A stretch of 64,000 bases of DNA from CAVQND01 sp049518415 (GCA_049518415.1 JBEKRX010000001.1:1-64000); one strand, 5' to 3'. Counted from the first letter of the stretch, positions 17,655 through 26,488 are shown. Notes: a model not told the origin generated them from the letters alone. Numbers and translations are program-made.

Positions 17655-19355
17655 ATGAGAACAAGTCAGAAACTGATTCTGCGGGCGCTCCTCAGCGGCG
17701 CCCTTTCCATCCTGGGGAGCGGGGCCGCATACAAAGGAGGGCCGGACCTGACGTCCGCCGCTGCCAATTTCAGGTCCGCCGGCCAGCTTGCCACACTGGC
17801 TGCGCCAGGGAACACGGCTGACTCTCTGCCGGCGTCCGGGAGCGCCCGGCGACAGCCGGGCCCGCTTCCGGCCGCGACGAACTCGCCGCGCCGGGAGGCT
17901 TCCGCGCCGGCCGCTCCAGCCGCCGTCAACAATGGAACCAAGGCGCTGCGCCTGAACTTCCGCAACGCTCCCTTGAACCTGGTCCTGGAGTACTTCAGCG
18001 ATGCCGGCGGCTTCATTATCAACTCGCAGACCGAGGTCCGGGGCAATGTGGATGTGTGGAGCAAAGAGCCCGTCACCCGCGAGGAAGCGGTCGAGTTGCT
18101 CAACTCCGTCCTCAAGAAGAACGGGTATGCCCTGGCGCGGACGGGCCGCATTCTGACGCTCGTGAGCCTGGCGGACGCGCCACACCAGGACCTCGAGGTG
18201 GTGAGCGGCAACAACCCCGAGGCCGTTGAAAAATCCAATGAAGTGATCCTGCAGATCATCCCGGTTCGCTATCTCAGCGCCGGCCAGTTGGTCAACAACC
18301 TCCGGCCGCTGCTGCCCGCCGGCGCCTCGCTCTCGGTCAATGAAAGCGCCAATGCCTTGCTCCTGGTGGCCGCCAAAGCCGACATCCGCCGCACGCTCAA
18401 GATCGTCGCCGCCCTCGACTCCTCGCTGGCGAGGGCGTCCGCGCTCAAGGTCTTTCAACTGCGCTATGCGGAGGCCAAGCAGTTGGCGACCGTGGTGCAG
18501 GAGCTCTTTTCCACGCAGGCCTCCAGCCAAACCAGCGGCGGCAGGGACGCCGGCGCCCAGGGCTCCTTCCCGGGCGGCGGTTTCGGTCCTCCCGGTTTTC
18601 CTCAACTGGCTGGCGGGGCCGGCGCCTCGGGCGAGAGCAACGCCGGCGGCGCCGGCCCGGCGAAAGTCGTGGCTGTGGCCGACGAACCGTCCAATTCCTT
18701 GATCGTGAGCGCGCCCGCCGACTCGATGACGGCCATTGCCAACCTGGTGCAGCAAATCGACCAGTCCGTCAGCGACATCACGGAACTGCGAATCTTCCCT
18801 CTGGCGAATGCCGATGCCGGGGAACTGGCCGACCAGTTGTCGCAACTGTTCCCGGACAACACCGCGAACAGCGGGGACCAGAATCAAATGGGGTTCCGCT
18901 TCGGCGGCGGGCCGCCCGGCGCAGACCCCGGCGCCGAACAGTCAGACACCAGTGAGCGAACGAAAAAGAAAAGCCGCATCCTGGCCGTGGCCGATCCGCG
19001 CACCGCTTCGCTGCTGGTGAGCGCCCCAAGCACGGTCCTGCCGCAAATTGCCAAGCTCATCGAGAACCTGGATGCCCGCGCGGCCGGGAAAGAAAAGGTG
19101 AAGGTCTATGAATTGCAGAACGCGGACCCGCAGGACGTGAGCCAGGTGCTCCAGGACCTGTTCAATCGCAACACGGCCATGCGCAACAACAGCAACAACC
19201 GCAACTCGCTGTTGGGCCAGAGCAATCCGCTGGTCGCCCGCCAGACGCAACGGCAAAACTCGACCACGGCGGCAAACTCCGGCTTGGGCAGTTCCGGTGG
19301 CCTGGGTGGCTCGGGCGGCGCGGGCGGCGGCGGAAGCGGCGGAGGCCTCCAATAG
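17655..19355 (+). CDS. Secretin N-domain (GspD/PilQ-like) exported protein lacking the secretin pore
   Basis: 566 residues with an N-terminal signal-like segment. The first domain (LNFRNAPLNLVLEYFSDAGGFIINSQTEV in outline) is a secretin/TonB short N-terminal N0 domain. Three successive N1-type repeats follow: IIPVRYLSAGQLVNNLRPLLP, LRIFPLANADAGELADQLSQLF and VYELQNADPQDVSQVLQDLF, with NALLLVAA, NSLIVSAP and ASLLVSAP closing strands. Gly-rich linkers separate the repeats. The beta-barrel secretin domain that normally follows is absent, and the protein ends in a Gly/Ser tail. It may be a periplasmic scaffold for type II secretion or pili rather than a channel. Confidence 0.82.
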   Translation: MRTSQKLILRALLSGALSILGSGAAYKGGPDLTSAAANFRSAGQLATLAAPGNTADSLPASGSARRQPGPLPAATNSPRREASAPAAPAAVNNGTKALRLNFRNAPLNLVLEYFSDAGGFIINSQTEVRGNVDVWSKEPVTREEAVELLNSVLKKNGYALARTGRILTLVSLADAPHQDLEVVSGNNPEAVEKSNEVILQIIPVRYLSAGQLVNNLRPLLPAGASLSVNESANALLLVAAKADIRRTLKIVAALDSSLARASALKVFQLRYAEAKQLATVVQELFSTQASSQTSGGRDAGAQGSFPGGGFGPPGFPQLAGGAGASGESNAGGAGPAKVVAVADEPSNSLIVSAPADSMTAIANLVQQIDQSVSDITELRIFPLANADAGELADQLSQLFPDNTANSGDQNQMGFRFGGGPPGADPGAEQSDTSERTKKKSRILAVADPRTASLLVSAPSTVLPQIAKLIENLDARAAGKEKVKVYELQNADPQDVSQVLQDLFNRNTAMRNNSNNRNSLLGQSNPLVARQTQRQNSTTAANSGLGSSGGLGGSGGAGGGGSGGGLQ

Positions 19356-19685
19356 TGCCGCCTGCGGAGTGCGGAGTGACGAGTGACGAGCGAGCACATC
19401 ACGGTGAATCGAGCACAGGCAGGCGCGCGGAAAAAGAAATGTTCAGCACTGCGCCAGCGTGAAAGTTTTGGACATTTGAAGTTTTGGACATTTGAATTTG
19501 TTTCGGATTTCGAGTTTCGGATTTCGGGCTTCCCGCATGGCTGGCTGCGGCCGCGCTGCGCCGGGCAATTCGTGTCCCCTCACTCCGGGGCCGCTGGTCA
19601 CTCGCTCCTCCGCCGTCCGCACTTTCCTTAATGCTCTCTTAAGGTGCCCTCTGTTATGCTGGCGGCCATGAATCGAGAGTTTTAT
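19356..19685. other. Intergenic region with short tandem repeats
   Basis: No gene seen. A 7-bp degenerate array (GGAGTGC/GGAGTGA/CGAGTGA/CGAGCGA) lies at about 19371-19397. Two exact copies of GTTTTGGACATTTGAA lie at 19465-19480 and 19481-19496, followed by two TTTCGGATTTCG units (19501-19528). The last part must carry the promoter of the collagen-like gene, but no clear -35/-10 pair is visible. Confidence 0.6.
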
Positions 19686-20300
19686 ATGAAGACCAAATCA
19701 TTCATCCAATCCACTGTGTTTGGCGCCCTCGGAACGGCCGCCTGGCTGTTCAGCGGCGCCGGAAACCTTCCGGCCCAGGATCGCCCCCCGGGCAATTTCG
19801 ACCCTGAGCAGATGCGCCAGCGCGTAATGGAACGTATGCGCGAGCAGTTCGAGGCAACAGATGATTCCGAGTGGAAACTCATCTCCGAGCGCATCGGCAA
19901 GGTTTTCGAAGCCCGGCGGGCGCTTGGCGGCGGCCCCGGCGGCCCCGGCGGGTTCGGCGGTCCGGGCGGCTTCCCTGGCGGCCCAGGCGGTCCGCCCCCG
20001 CAAATGGGTGGCGGCCAGCCCAACGCCGGTCAATCCCAGGGCGGCCCTGGCGGCCCTGGCGGCCCTGGCGGGCCGGGCGGTCCGGGCGGGTTCTTCCGCC
20101 AGCCCAACCCGGAGCTTGATGCCTTGCGCACGGCCATCCAGGCCAAGGCCTCGAGCGCTGAATTAAAGGCCAAGCTGGCCCAGCTCCGAGAGGCCCGTAA
20201 GAAGAAGGAAGCCGACCTCGACAAAGCGCAGGAGGACCTGCGCCAGATTCTCTCCGTTCGGCAGGAGGCGATTGCCGTGACGCTTGGGCTGCTGAAGTGA
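19686..20300 (+). CDS. Exported collagen-like Gly/Pro-rich protein
   Basis: 204 residues from the ATG at 19686 (GAGAG about 6 bp upstream; an ATG at 19668 is possible). Signal peptide MKTKSFIQSTVFGALGTAAW with cleavage near PAQ. Helical segments (residues ~20-75 and ~150-204, rich in Glu, Lys, Arg and Ala) flank a central stretch of GGP/GPG triplets interrupted by QMGGGQPNAGQSQ. The helical ends could be coiled coils and the middle an extended linker. Following the secretin-like gene on the same strand, it could be part of the same envelope assembly; that is a guess. No known family assigned. Confidence 0.7.
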   Translation: MKTKSFIQSTVFGALGTAAWLFSGAGNLPAQDRPPGNFDPEQMRQRVMERMREQFEATDDSEWKLISERIGKVFEARRALGGGPGGPGGFGGPGGFPGGPGGPPPQMGGGQPNAGQSQGGPGGPGGPGGPGGPGGFFRQPNPELDALRTAIQAKASSAELKAKLAQLREARKKKEADLDKAQEDLRQILSVRQEAIAVTLGLLK

Positions 20301-20359
20301 TCGTTGTTTGGGCCGCCCTTTTATAGCCGGGATCGGCCCGCCCTGATACCTGACCGACT

Positions 20360-20376
20360 GGCGGCTGCCAGCCGCC
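20360..20376. terminator. Hairpin between convergent genes, possible bidirectional terminator
   Basis: GGCGGCT-GCC-AGCCGCC is a perfect 7-bp GC-rich stem with a 3-nt loop. It lies in the 102-bp gap where the collagen-like gene (+) and leuB (-) converge. No T-run follows on either strand, so a Rho-independent role is uncertain. Confidence 0.35.
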
Positions 20377-20402
20377 TTCAGTGGCAGGCTGGCAACATGT
20401 CG

Positions 20403-21461
20403 TTACAAGGCCCCGGCCACCAGGTCGCCCACCTGGGAGGTGGTCCAGCCCATCTGGCCGGCGGCCAGGCTCTTGATCTTTTCGCGGACGGTCTTGATGA
20501 CGGCGGTTTCGATGGCCTTGGCGGCTGGGGTTTGGCCGAGGAAATCGAGCAGCATCTGGCCGGCGCAGATGGCCGCCAGCGGGTTGATGACGCCCTGGCC
20601 GGTGTATTTTGGGGCGCTGCCGCCAATTGGCTCGAACATGCTCGTGCCTTGCGGATTGATGTTGCCGCCAGCGGCAATGCCCATCCCACCCTGGAGCATG
20701 GCGCCCAGGTCGGTGATGATGTCGCCAAACATGTTGTCCGTCACAATCACGTCGAACCATTCCGGGTTTTTAACGAACCACATCGTGGTGGCATCCACGT
20801 GGGCGTACTCGCGCTTGATATCGGGGTAATCTCGCTGGCCGAGTTCGTGGAAGGCGCGTTCCCACAGGTCGAAGGCGTAGGTCAGCACGTTGGTCTTGCC
20901 GCAAAGGGTGAGCTTTTTGTCCTTGTTCCGCTTGCGGGCATAGTCAAAGGCAAAGCGGAGGCACCGCTCGACGCCGCGGCGGGTGTTGACGCTCTCTTGG
21001 AGGGCGATCTCGTTGGGGGTGCCTTTGAAGACAAATCCGCCGGCGCCGGTGTAAAGCCCCTCGTTGTTCTCGCGCACGACCACGAAATCGATCTGCTCGG
21101 GCCGCTTGTCCTTGAGCGGGCAGAAGCGTTCGTCATAAAGTTTGATGGGGCGCAGGTTGACGTATTGCTCCAGCTCGAAGCGGGCGCGCAAGAGGATGCC
21201 CTTTTCCAGGACGCCGGGTTTGACCTCCGGATGGCCGATGGCGCCGAGCAGGATCGCCGGGAATTGCCGGAGTTCGGCCAGCACGCTGTCGGGCAGCACT
21301 TCGCCGGTGCGCAGGTAGCGGTCGCCGCCCACATCATAACTGGTGTAGTTGAGCTTGAGTTCAAATTTCCCGGCGGCGGCATCCAGCACTTTGACGGCTT
21401 CGTGGATGACCTCCGGTCCGGTGCCGTCGCCGCCGATGATGGCAATATCGTAGCTTTTCAT
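20403..21461 (-). CDS. leuB: 3-isopropylmalate dehydrogenase
   Basis: 352 residues from the ATG at 21461. It oxidises and decarboxylates 3-isopropylmalate with NAD in leucine synthesis. Family features are IIGGDGTGPEV at the N-terminus, the substrate-binding Arg set (LLRARFELEQYVNLRP), VRENNEGLYTG, the catalytic Lys and Asp region (TLCGKTNVLTYAFDLW, YAHVDATTMWFVKNPEWFDVIVTDNMFGDI), and the NAD pocket GSAPKYTGQGVINPLA. Isocitrate or tartrate dehydrogenase of the same superfamily are alternatives; overall length and motifs favour LeuB-type. No other leu genes are adjacent. Confidence 0.88.
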   Translation of the reverse strand: MKSYDIAIIGGDGTGPEVIHEAVKVLDAAAGKFELKLNYTSYDVGGDRYLRTGEVLPDSVLAELRQFPAILLGAIGHPEVKPGVLEKGILLRARFELEQYVNLRPIKLYDERFCPLKDKRPEQIDFVVVRENNEGLYTGAGGFVFKGTPNEIALQESVNTRRGVERCLRFAFDYARKRNKDKKLTLCGKTNVLTYAFDLWERAFHELGQRDYPDIKREYAHVDATTMWFVKNPEWFDVIVTDNMFGDIITDLGAMLQGGMGIAAGGNINPQGTSMFEPIGGSAPKYTGQGVINPLAAICAGQMLLDFLGQTPAAKAIETAVIKTVREKIKSLAAGQMGWTTSQVGDLVAGAL

Positions 21462-21540
21462 GACCAATCGTCTTCGCCCGACCTGCGCTTGTGGCAGGGA
21501 TTGGAGATGCTAAGGGTTATTGGCCGCGCGGCAACGGAAA

Positions 21541-23317
21541 TCAATTTGGCTGCGCGCACTCGGACGAGGCGTCCGCTACGGCCCGCAAGAACCGCTCCGC
21601 CAGGCTCGGGGTGTTGGCTTGGGGCTTCCATTCCAGAAGCCGTTCGACGATGCCTCGCAGGTCTTCGTCCTCCTGGTTGCTGAGCACGAAATCAGTGGGG
21701 ATGTCCTGCACCAGGCCGAAAAAGCTCAGGGCCTGGATTTGCGACCAGGGTTGTTTGGCGGCGTGCTCCCGCAGACGCCGGAGCTTGGCCCGCATGGAGA
21801 CATCGTTGGCGGTGGGGATGAGTTTCAAGGCGTCTTTGAGACGGAGGTGGCAGGCCTCCAGGCTGCCTGCTTGTTCGAGCGCCTCGAGGCGGTGGTTGAT
21901 GGCGGCGGCGACCAGGGCCTGCTGACTGTTGTACATCTTGCTGACGGTGGCGACGGCGGCGGCGGCGGCCCGGAAAGGCAGGCCGTAATGGATGGGAAAC
22001 CGGGAGGGCGCCCGCGCGCCGGTATAACCCTCGGGTTGGTTGTTCGCGTCGATGGCCAGCAGAACCAGTTTCTTCGGCCGGGTTGGGGCCGCGGCTCAGG
22101 TAATCGAAGAACTCCAGGGCGGTGGTCAGGCCCGTGTTGTCGTAGAGCCCGCCGTCCGCCAGGGTCACTTCGGTTCGCAGCCGCCAGGGTTTTGGGTGCC
22201 CGCGGGGGCCGGCGGCGGCATTGGTGGCGAGCCAGTAGCGGTGCAGCCGCAACGGCTCGAAGATGCCCGGGAAAGCCGCGCTGGCCATGGCGGCATAGGC
22301 CAGCGGGAACCGGTTGGGCGGGCTGCCCAAATCTTCCAGCGTCGAGGCGTAGCGGAAAGGTTCGTTAAGTTCGTTTGGCGGCGTGGGTTGGCCCTGGATC
22401 CAGCGCAAGAGCGGGTCCTGGGTCAAACGCGCGAGCGGATCGCCGCTCAAATCGCGATGGACCACGGACTGCGTGAAGATGAAGGGCCGGGAGGTTTCGC
22501 GGCAAGTGGCGTTAAAAAAGAAGCGCGGGCGGACGGGCAACTCGCCGAGCTTGGACATCCGCGGGGAGGGCAAGAAGGGAAAGCCGCCCTCGTGGCACAG
22601 GGCCAGGGTGTGCACAAACAGGTCCAGGGTGTCCCAGTCGGTGAAGAACTGCATCAGCGGGCCATAGCCGAGGTTGCCCGGCCACAGGTAATACAAGGCG
22701 GCCATGCCCCCGAGGCCTTGGGTGCCCCACCGGGCCCGTCCCTGGCTGGCCAACAGGGCAAAGGTGTTGGTCCGCCAACCCTGGTCGCGGAGCAGTTGTC
22801 TGGCCGCAAAACTCGCATAGAGCGAGCCCCCGCTGATGCTCGACCAGGCGTCAATTTCCCCGGCCAGGGGATGGTTGGCGGCCGCCGCCGGGTATTGGCG
22901 GTTGTACTTCTGCTCCAGGCAAGCCAGCGTGTGGGCGGCCATGCGCGCCGCCCGCGCGCCCCCGCCGGAGAGGCAGACGATCACCAGCCTGTCTTTCTGC
23001 CGCAGCTCCGCACCAGCATCCAAGCGCGCCTGGTTCACCCGCCCCAGCGGCGCGCCGGCGCTGGGGTTGACCAGGCCTGGAGCGGGCCATTCGCTCGGCT
23101 TGAGCGTGGCCCGGTCAATCTGCGCTTGCTCGAGTTCCGCCGGGGTAAAAGGCTTGTTGAGGCCCGGCGTGGCCACAGTGACGGGTGACTTGAGCCTCGA
23201 AACGCAGAGCATCGTCATCTCGGCGGTACGGCACCCCCCGCATAGCCAGCCCGGCAAGGCCAGCATCACCAGCCACAAACCAGGCGTGCCTTTCATCGAT
23301 TTCCGACTGGCCTTCAC
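21541..23317 (-). pseudogene. Patatin-like phospholipase lipoprotein, frameshifted
   Basis: The first frame (23317 or 23296 down to about 22075) encodes a probable lipoprotein signal (WLCGGC), the patatin oxyanion loop LSGGGARAARM, the nucleophile region SSISGGSLYAS and the catalytic Asp in LADGGLYDN. Just after GPNPAE, near 22070-22078, the frame is lost. The sequence continues one base over as KKLVLLAIDANNQPEGYT and on to the 131-residue C-terminus ending at 21541. One extra base in the CCGGCCGAAGAAA stretch explains it. This is either a true pseudogene or a sequencing error. The last 35 bp include a dispersed CGGACG hairpin. Confidence 0.78.
21561..21575. repeat. CGGACGAGGCGTCCG hairpin, copy 1
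   Basis: A 15-bp perfect stem-loop (6-bp stem, AGG loop) at the 3' end of the patatin gene. The identical 15-mer recurs at 23422-23436, with similar flanks (TGCGC upstream). Confidence 0.7.
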
Positions 23318-23421
23318 AGCCGCGTCGAAAATCGTATAGAGCCTCGCCCGCAGCGGCTCAAGCTTATATTTTGGCGCCCGGGCCGGCTACGGTTACTTGG
23401 ACCGGCTCATTGCGCACCGCA

Positions 23422-23436
23422 CGGACGAGGCGTCCG
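23422..23436. repeat. CGGACGAGGCGTCCG hairpin, copy 2
   Basis: The same 15-mer as at 21561, here in the 230-bp divergent gap between the patatin and NUDIX genes. Nothing else was recognised in this gap. Confidence 0.7.
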
Positions 23437-23547
23437 CGCTCCTAGGCCTCGGCGCCGCGGCGGGCAATTCCCCAGGATTCTGCCATAAATGATTCCGCCT
23501 TCCTTTGGCCTTGTCTTGAAGGCCGGTCGGCCTGAGTTTGTGGTCTG

Positions 23548-24078
23548 ATGAGCCCGCTGCCCTACAGCATTTCCACGCTGCTCTATTGTTTCAATGAGCG
23601 CGATGAGGTGCTGCTGCTGGAACGGGCGCAGGAACCGAACCTCGGCTTGTGGAGCCCGGCCGGGGGGAAACTGCGCACCGACACCGGTGAATCTCCATAC
23701 GCCTGCGCCTGCCGCGAGGCGCAGGAGGAATTGGGCTTGAGCCTGACCCCCGGAGACTTGCGCCTGGCCGGTCTCATCAGCGAACACGGCTATGCGGGCC
23801 AAAGCCACTGGCTGATGTTCCTCTTCGAGGTGCAACCCAGGCTGGTTTCACTGCCGCCGCCCCACCGCGAAGGGCGCTTTCAATTCTTTGCCCGCCACGC
23901 CCTGGCCGGGCTGACGCTGCCGCAAACCGACCGGGAGACAATCTGGCCCTGGTTCTGGCAATATCGCGGCGGCTTCTTCGCCGCGCACTGCCACTGCCAT
24001 CCCGACGGACGGAATGAGTGGGTGTTGGAGGAGGGGAGGGGCGAGGGGCGAGGGACGAGTGGCGAGTGGTGGGAGTAA
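23548..24078 (+). CDS. NUDIX hydrolase (MutT-like)
   Basis: 176 residues. The NUDIX box reads GGKLRTDTGE...REAQEELGL (residues ~39-64), matching G-x5-E-x7-R-E-U-x-E-E-x-G-U with one additional residue in the first spacer. The order and length fit 8-oxo-dGTP/ADP-ribose-type pyrophosphohydrolases; the substrate is uncertain. The last ~16 residues (EEGRGEGRGTSGEWWE) are encoded by a GAGGGGC/GAGTGGC short repeat of the intergenic kind, so the original stop was probably earlier. Confidence 0.87.
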   Translation: MSPLPYSISTLLYCFNERDEVLLLERAQEPNLGLWSPAGGKLRTDTGESPYACACREAQEELGLSLTPGDLRLAGLISEHGYAGQSHWLMFLFEVQPRLVSLPPPHREGRFQFFARHALAGLTLPQTDRETIWPWFWQYRGGFFAAHCHCHPDGRNEWVLEEGRGEGRGTSGEWWE

Positions 24079-24516
24079 GGATATGAGCCAAAGCGCATTG
24101 GATAATTTCGGGGCTTGCCGGAAGGCTGGAGCGCTGTTCGACCTGCAAAGGATACCGGGCTAGAGTTCCTGACCGGCAAGACCCGTCGTGATCAGGTCAA
24201 GTTTCGCTGTGATTGCAAAAGTGCGCTGAGCCAGCGCTTCTTTTCGGTGGATTGAAAATTCATGATTGAAAAACGATCATTGGTTATTGAAGAACGCCCG
24301 CCGATGACGCCGCATGGACTTTCGGACTGAGGACTCAATGACCAATAAGCAATACTCAATACTCAATGAATCCCGATTCCGAATCCCGATTCCGAATCGG
24401 GATTCCAGAGGTGGTCTGAGGCGCAGCCTCGCTAGATCTCGTATCTGGGGGAGGGGGCCCGCGCTTATGGCGGCGACGACCCTTGCCCCTCGACCCTCCT
24501 TCCCCCCTCCTGAGCT
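24079..24516. other. Gap between NUDIX and tadA genes
   Basis: No coding sequence supported. It contains two AATACTCAATG-type short repeats near 24340-24370 and a dispersed palindrome (24384-24402). The end (CCCTTCCCCCCTCCTGAGCT) immediately precedes the tadA start. Confidence 0.5.
24384..24402. repeat. REP-like palindrome TCCCGATTCCGAATCGGGA
   Basis: A 19-bp palindrome (9-bp arms around one central base). A partial second copy overlaps it at 24371-24387. The identical 19-mer is at 34426-34444 and its complement at 34461-34479, next to a RAYT transposase remnant. Confidence 0.8.
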
Positions 24517-25041
24517 ATGGACGAGCTGATTATTGACCTCGGCAGCGACCACTATTTCATGGGTGAAGCGTTGCGCCAGGCGGCCAGGGCTTGCGCCGCG
24601 GACGAAGTGCCCATTGGGGCGGTGGTGGTGCGCGGGGGACGCATCATTGCGCGCGCGTTCAACCAGGTGGAATTGCTCAAAGACGCCACGGCGCACGCCG
24701 AGATGCTGGCCTTGACGCAGGCCGAGGAGGCGGTGGGCGATTGGCGGCTGGCGGACTGCACGCTCTACGTGACCAAGGAGCCGTGCCCGATGTGCGCCGG
24801 GGCAATGGTCCACGTGCGCCTGGCCCGCGTGGTGTTCGGCGCCAGCGACCCCAAGGCCGGCGCGGCCGGCAGCGCCTTGAACCTGCTGCAGCTCCCGACT
24901 TTGAACCATCAGTGCGCGATTACCGGCGGCGTGCGCGAGCCTGAATGCCGCGCGCTGCTCCAAACCTTCTTCGCCGGGCAGCGGGCGGCCAATGCCCAAA
25001 GCCAGGAGCCCGGACAGGCAAGCGAGGGGCCCGGGCTTTGA
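24517..25041 (+). CDS. tadA: tRNA-specific adenosine(34) deaminase
   Basis: 174 residues. It converts adenosine 34 to inosine in the wobble position of tRNA-Arg(ACG). The zinc site is complete: His60-Ala-Glu62 (catalytic Glu) and Cys90-x2-Cys93 in EPCPMCAGAM. The core FNQVELLKDATAHAEM and VVFGASDPKAGAAGS follow TadA closely. The C-terminal ~20 residues are a non-conserved Gln/Ala/Gly-rich tail. Confidence 0.94.
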   Translation: MDELIIDLGSDHYFMGEALRQAARACAADEVPIGAVVVRGGRIIARAFNQVELLKDATAHAEMLALTQAEEAVGDWRLADCTLYVTKEPCPMCAGAMVHVRLARVVFGASDPKAGAAGSALNLLQLPTLNHQCAITGGVREPECRALLQTFFAGQRAANAQSQEPGQASEGPGL

Positions 25042-25171
25042 CCGGTCGCGTCCTTTGCGGGGCAAGTCAGCAGACTGAATCGCCTTCGGCGACGGGGGGC
25101 GCATTTCACTTTTTTGGGTGGCCTTTCCGGCTCTTGCTCCTAATCCTTGCTCCTAATCTTAATCCGAATGG

Positions 25172-25240
25172 AAGATTAGGATTAGGATCAGGATTAAGAT
25201 TAGGATTAAGATTAGGATTAGGATTGGGATTAAGGTTAGG
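25172..25240. repeat. Telomere-like hexamer array, (A/G)GATTA
   Basis: About ten tandem GGATTA/AGATTA units with a few variants (GGATCA, GGATTGGGATTA). It is preceded at 25136-25166 by a short inverted stretch (CCTAATCTTAATCC) that can pair with GGATTAAGATTAGG inside the array. A second array with the same 3' flank (GGTTAGG-GGGA) is at 54443-54520. It occupies most of the gap between tadA and the MNT gene. Confidence 0.85.
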
Positions 25241-25330
25241 AGGGACCAGCCAGAAAAGCGAAATGTTCCCCGACGGGGAGACACAACCTCGAGTCTTGAC
25301 GCTCAGCCACGGAATGCCCATGTTGTCCTT

Positions 25331-25666
25331 ATGCCGACCTTGCTGCAAAAGATGGAGAACGAACGTTTGCGCCAGCGCGAGCGGTTGCGCGCCTCCGTGT
25401 GCCAGCAGCTTCGCGAAGTTCTGCCCCAGACCATCCCCGGCCAGCGGGTTGTCGTTTTCGGTTCCCTCACCAGGGCCGGGCGTTTCAGCGAGGTCTCTGA
25501 CATCGACCTCGCCCTGGAGTCCGAGCCGACAGGCCTGAGCCTCGACCAGCTTAGCAGCCGGCTGGCCGAGCGCCTGGGGCGCCGGGTCGATGTCGTGCTC
25601 CTGCCCGAAAGCCGGTTCCGTGACCAAATCCTGCGCGAAGGGGAGATATGGACGCTGCCGGGTTGA
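25331..25666 (+). CDS. MNT-type nucleotidyltransferase (antitoxin-like)
   Basis: 111 residues. The signature GSLTRAGRFSEVSDIDLAL (about 44-62) is the GSxxxG...SDxDL active site of the minimal nucleotidyltransferase family, with a third carboxylate in RRVDVVLL. These proteins are the antitoxins of HEPN/MNT modules and AMPylate the HEPN toxin. The following frame overlaps its 3' end by 19 bp, as is usual for MNT-HEPN pairs, but that partner is truncated. Confidence 0.85.
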   Translation: MPTLLQKMENERLRQRERLRASVCQQLREVLPQTIPGQRVVVFGSLTRAGRFSEVSDIDLALESEPTGLSLDQLSSRLAERLGRRVDVVLLPESRFRDQILREGEIWTLPG

Positions 25667-25917
25667 GCATCCTGCTGGCGGAATTGCAGGCGGACTGTTC
25701 CGTAGTCACTGACGCCGGGCGGAAGGCCGGCCTGAGGTTGCGCGAGCCGACCCCGGGCCATCTGGAAGCTTGCGCCTACGAACTGGCTCGCCTGCTCTCC
25801 GCCGCTCAGAGCACGCAGAGGTTTGCCACTTTGGCCGAGCGGACGGCGGAGAGCGGAATGCCCCGGTCAAACGTCGCCAGTCTCCCGCCATGCCGCGTCG
25901 CCAGTCCCAGCAGGTAA
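25648..25917 (+). pseudogene. Truncated HEPN-like toxin remnant
   Basis: It starts with ATG inside the MNT gene. The first ~50 residues (LSILLAELQADCSVVTDAGR...ACAYELARLLSA) resemble the N-terminal half of HepT-like HEPN proteins, which usually read ...ALAYELHNLYTA. From about 25800 the frame runs antisense through the vapC 3' end and looks non-coding. The R-x4-6-H RNase motif of HEPN toxins is missing. Recombination at the vapBC boundary probably removed the C-terminus. Confidence 0.55.
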
Positions 25918-26240
25918 ATGTCGGTCAACGGGCGTGCACTGTGGGTGCGGTCCGCCACGAAGACGCCCGCGTCACGCAACGATACGTCATCCGGCCAGAA
26001 CTGGTGATCGGTCTGCGCCGCAAACTGTTGCAGCCGGGAAATCAAATCGCCTGGCGCGAAGCGCGCGCGCCGGCTGTAACGCGGATTGGACATAATTCGG
26101 ACTACCCCGTTTTCGGTGAGCGGGCAACTGGCCCAGCCTTCCTTTGCATTCGCTGCCCACCAGGCATGCGCCCGTTCGTGAAACGCATGATCGGGGTCGA
26201 GCAGCCCGATCAGGACATTGATGTCGAGCAGAGCGCGCAA
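25806..26240 (-). CDS. vapC: VapC-like PIN-domain ribonuclease toxin
   Basis: 144 residues. PIN acidic residues are visible: Asp6 (ALLDINVLIGLLD), Glu in LTENGVVRI, Asp in LTDIYLLGLA and Asp in ATFDRGI. PIN toxins cleave tRNA or rRNA when VapB is degraded. The start is TTG at 26240, reading LRALLDINVL, with GAGGGG at the end of vapB serving as ribosome binding site; only 3 bp separate the genes. It converges on the truncated HEPN gene. Confidence 0.9.
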   Translation of the reverse strand: MRALLDINVLIGLLDPDHAFHERAHAWWAANAKEGWASCPLTENGVVRIMSNPRYSRRARFAPGDLISRLQQFAAQTDHQFWPDDVSLRDAGVFVADRTHSARPLTDIYLLGLATRHGGRLATFDRGIPLSAVRSAKVANLCVL

Positions 26241-26243
26241 AGC

Positions 26244-26483
26244 CTAAAGCCCCTCCTCGTCCATCAACTTGCTCACGCTCTCCAGCGTGATGACCTCGCC
26301 GCGAGAGGGCAGTAGCGGCACGCCGCCGCGTGTAATTGGGCGGCCCTTTGCCAGTGGCGTTTGCGACCCCAAACCGCGCCGGGCCAAGACGGAGAGGACC
26401 TGGCCGGCGGTGCTGCCCTCACGTTGGGCCAATTCTTTGGCCGCCTGCAGAACGTCGTCTTCGATGTTGAGAGTGGTTCTCAT
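26244..26483 (-). CDS. vapB: VapB-like ribbon-helix-helix antitoxin
   Basis: 79 residues. MRTTLNIEDDVLQAAKELAQ is a ribbon-helix-helix DNA-binding N-terminus; the C-terminal part (VITLESVSKLMDEEGL) should wrap the VapC active site. It is the first gene of the vapBC operon, with an operator-like palindrome starting 6 bp upstream of its ATG, which fits autoregulation by the VapBC complex. Confidence 0.9.
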   Translation of the reverse strand: MRTTLNIEDDVLQAAKELAQREGSTAGQVLSVLARRGLGSQTPLAKGRPITRGGVPLLPSRGEVITLESVSKLMDEEGL

Positions 26484-26488
26484 GCATC

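Noticed and set aside
17565..18887. Upstream extension of the WYL regulator frame through the secretin-like gene
   Set aside because: The HTH begins at 17564. The extension is antisense to the conserved N1 repeats and the frame is low-complexity.
25172..25240. True telomere or linear-replicon end
   Set aside because: The array is internal, only about 70 bp, and occurs twice with genes on both sides.
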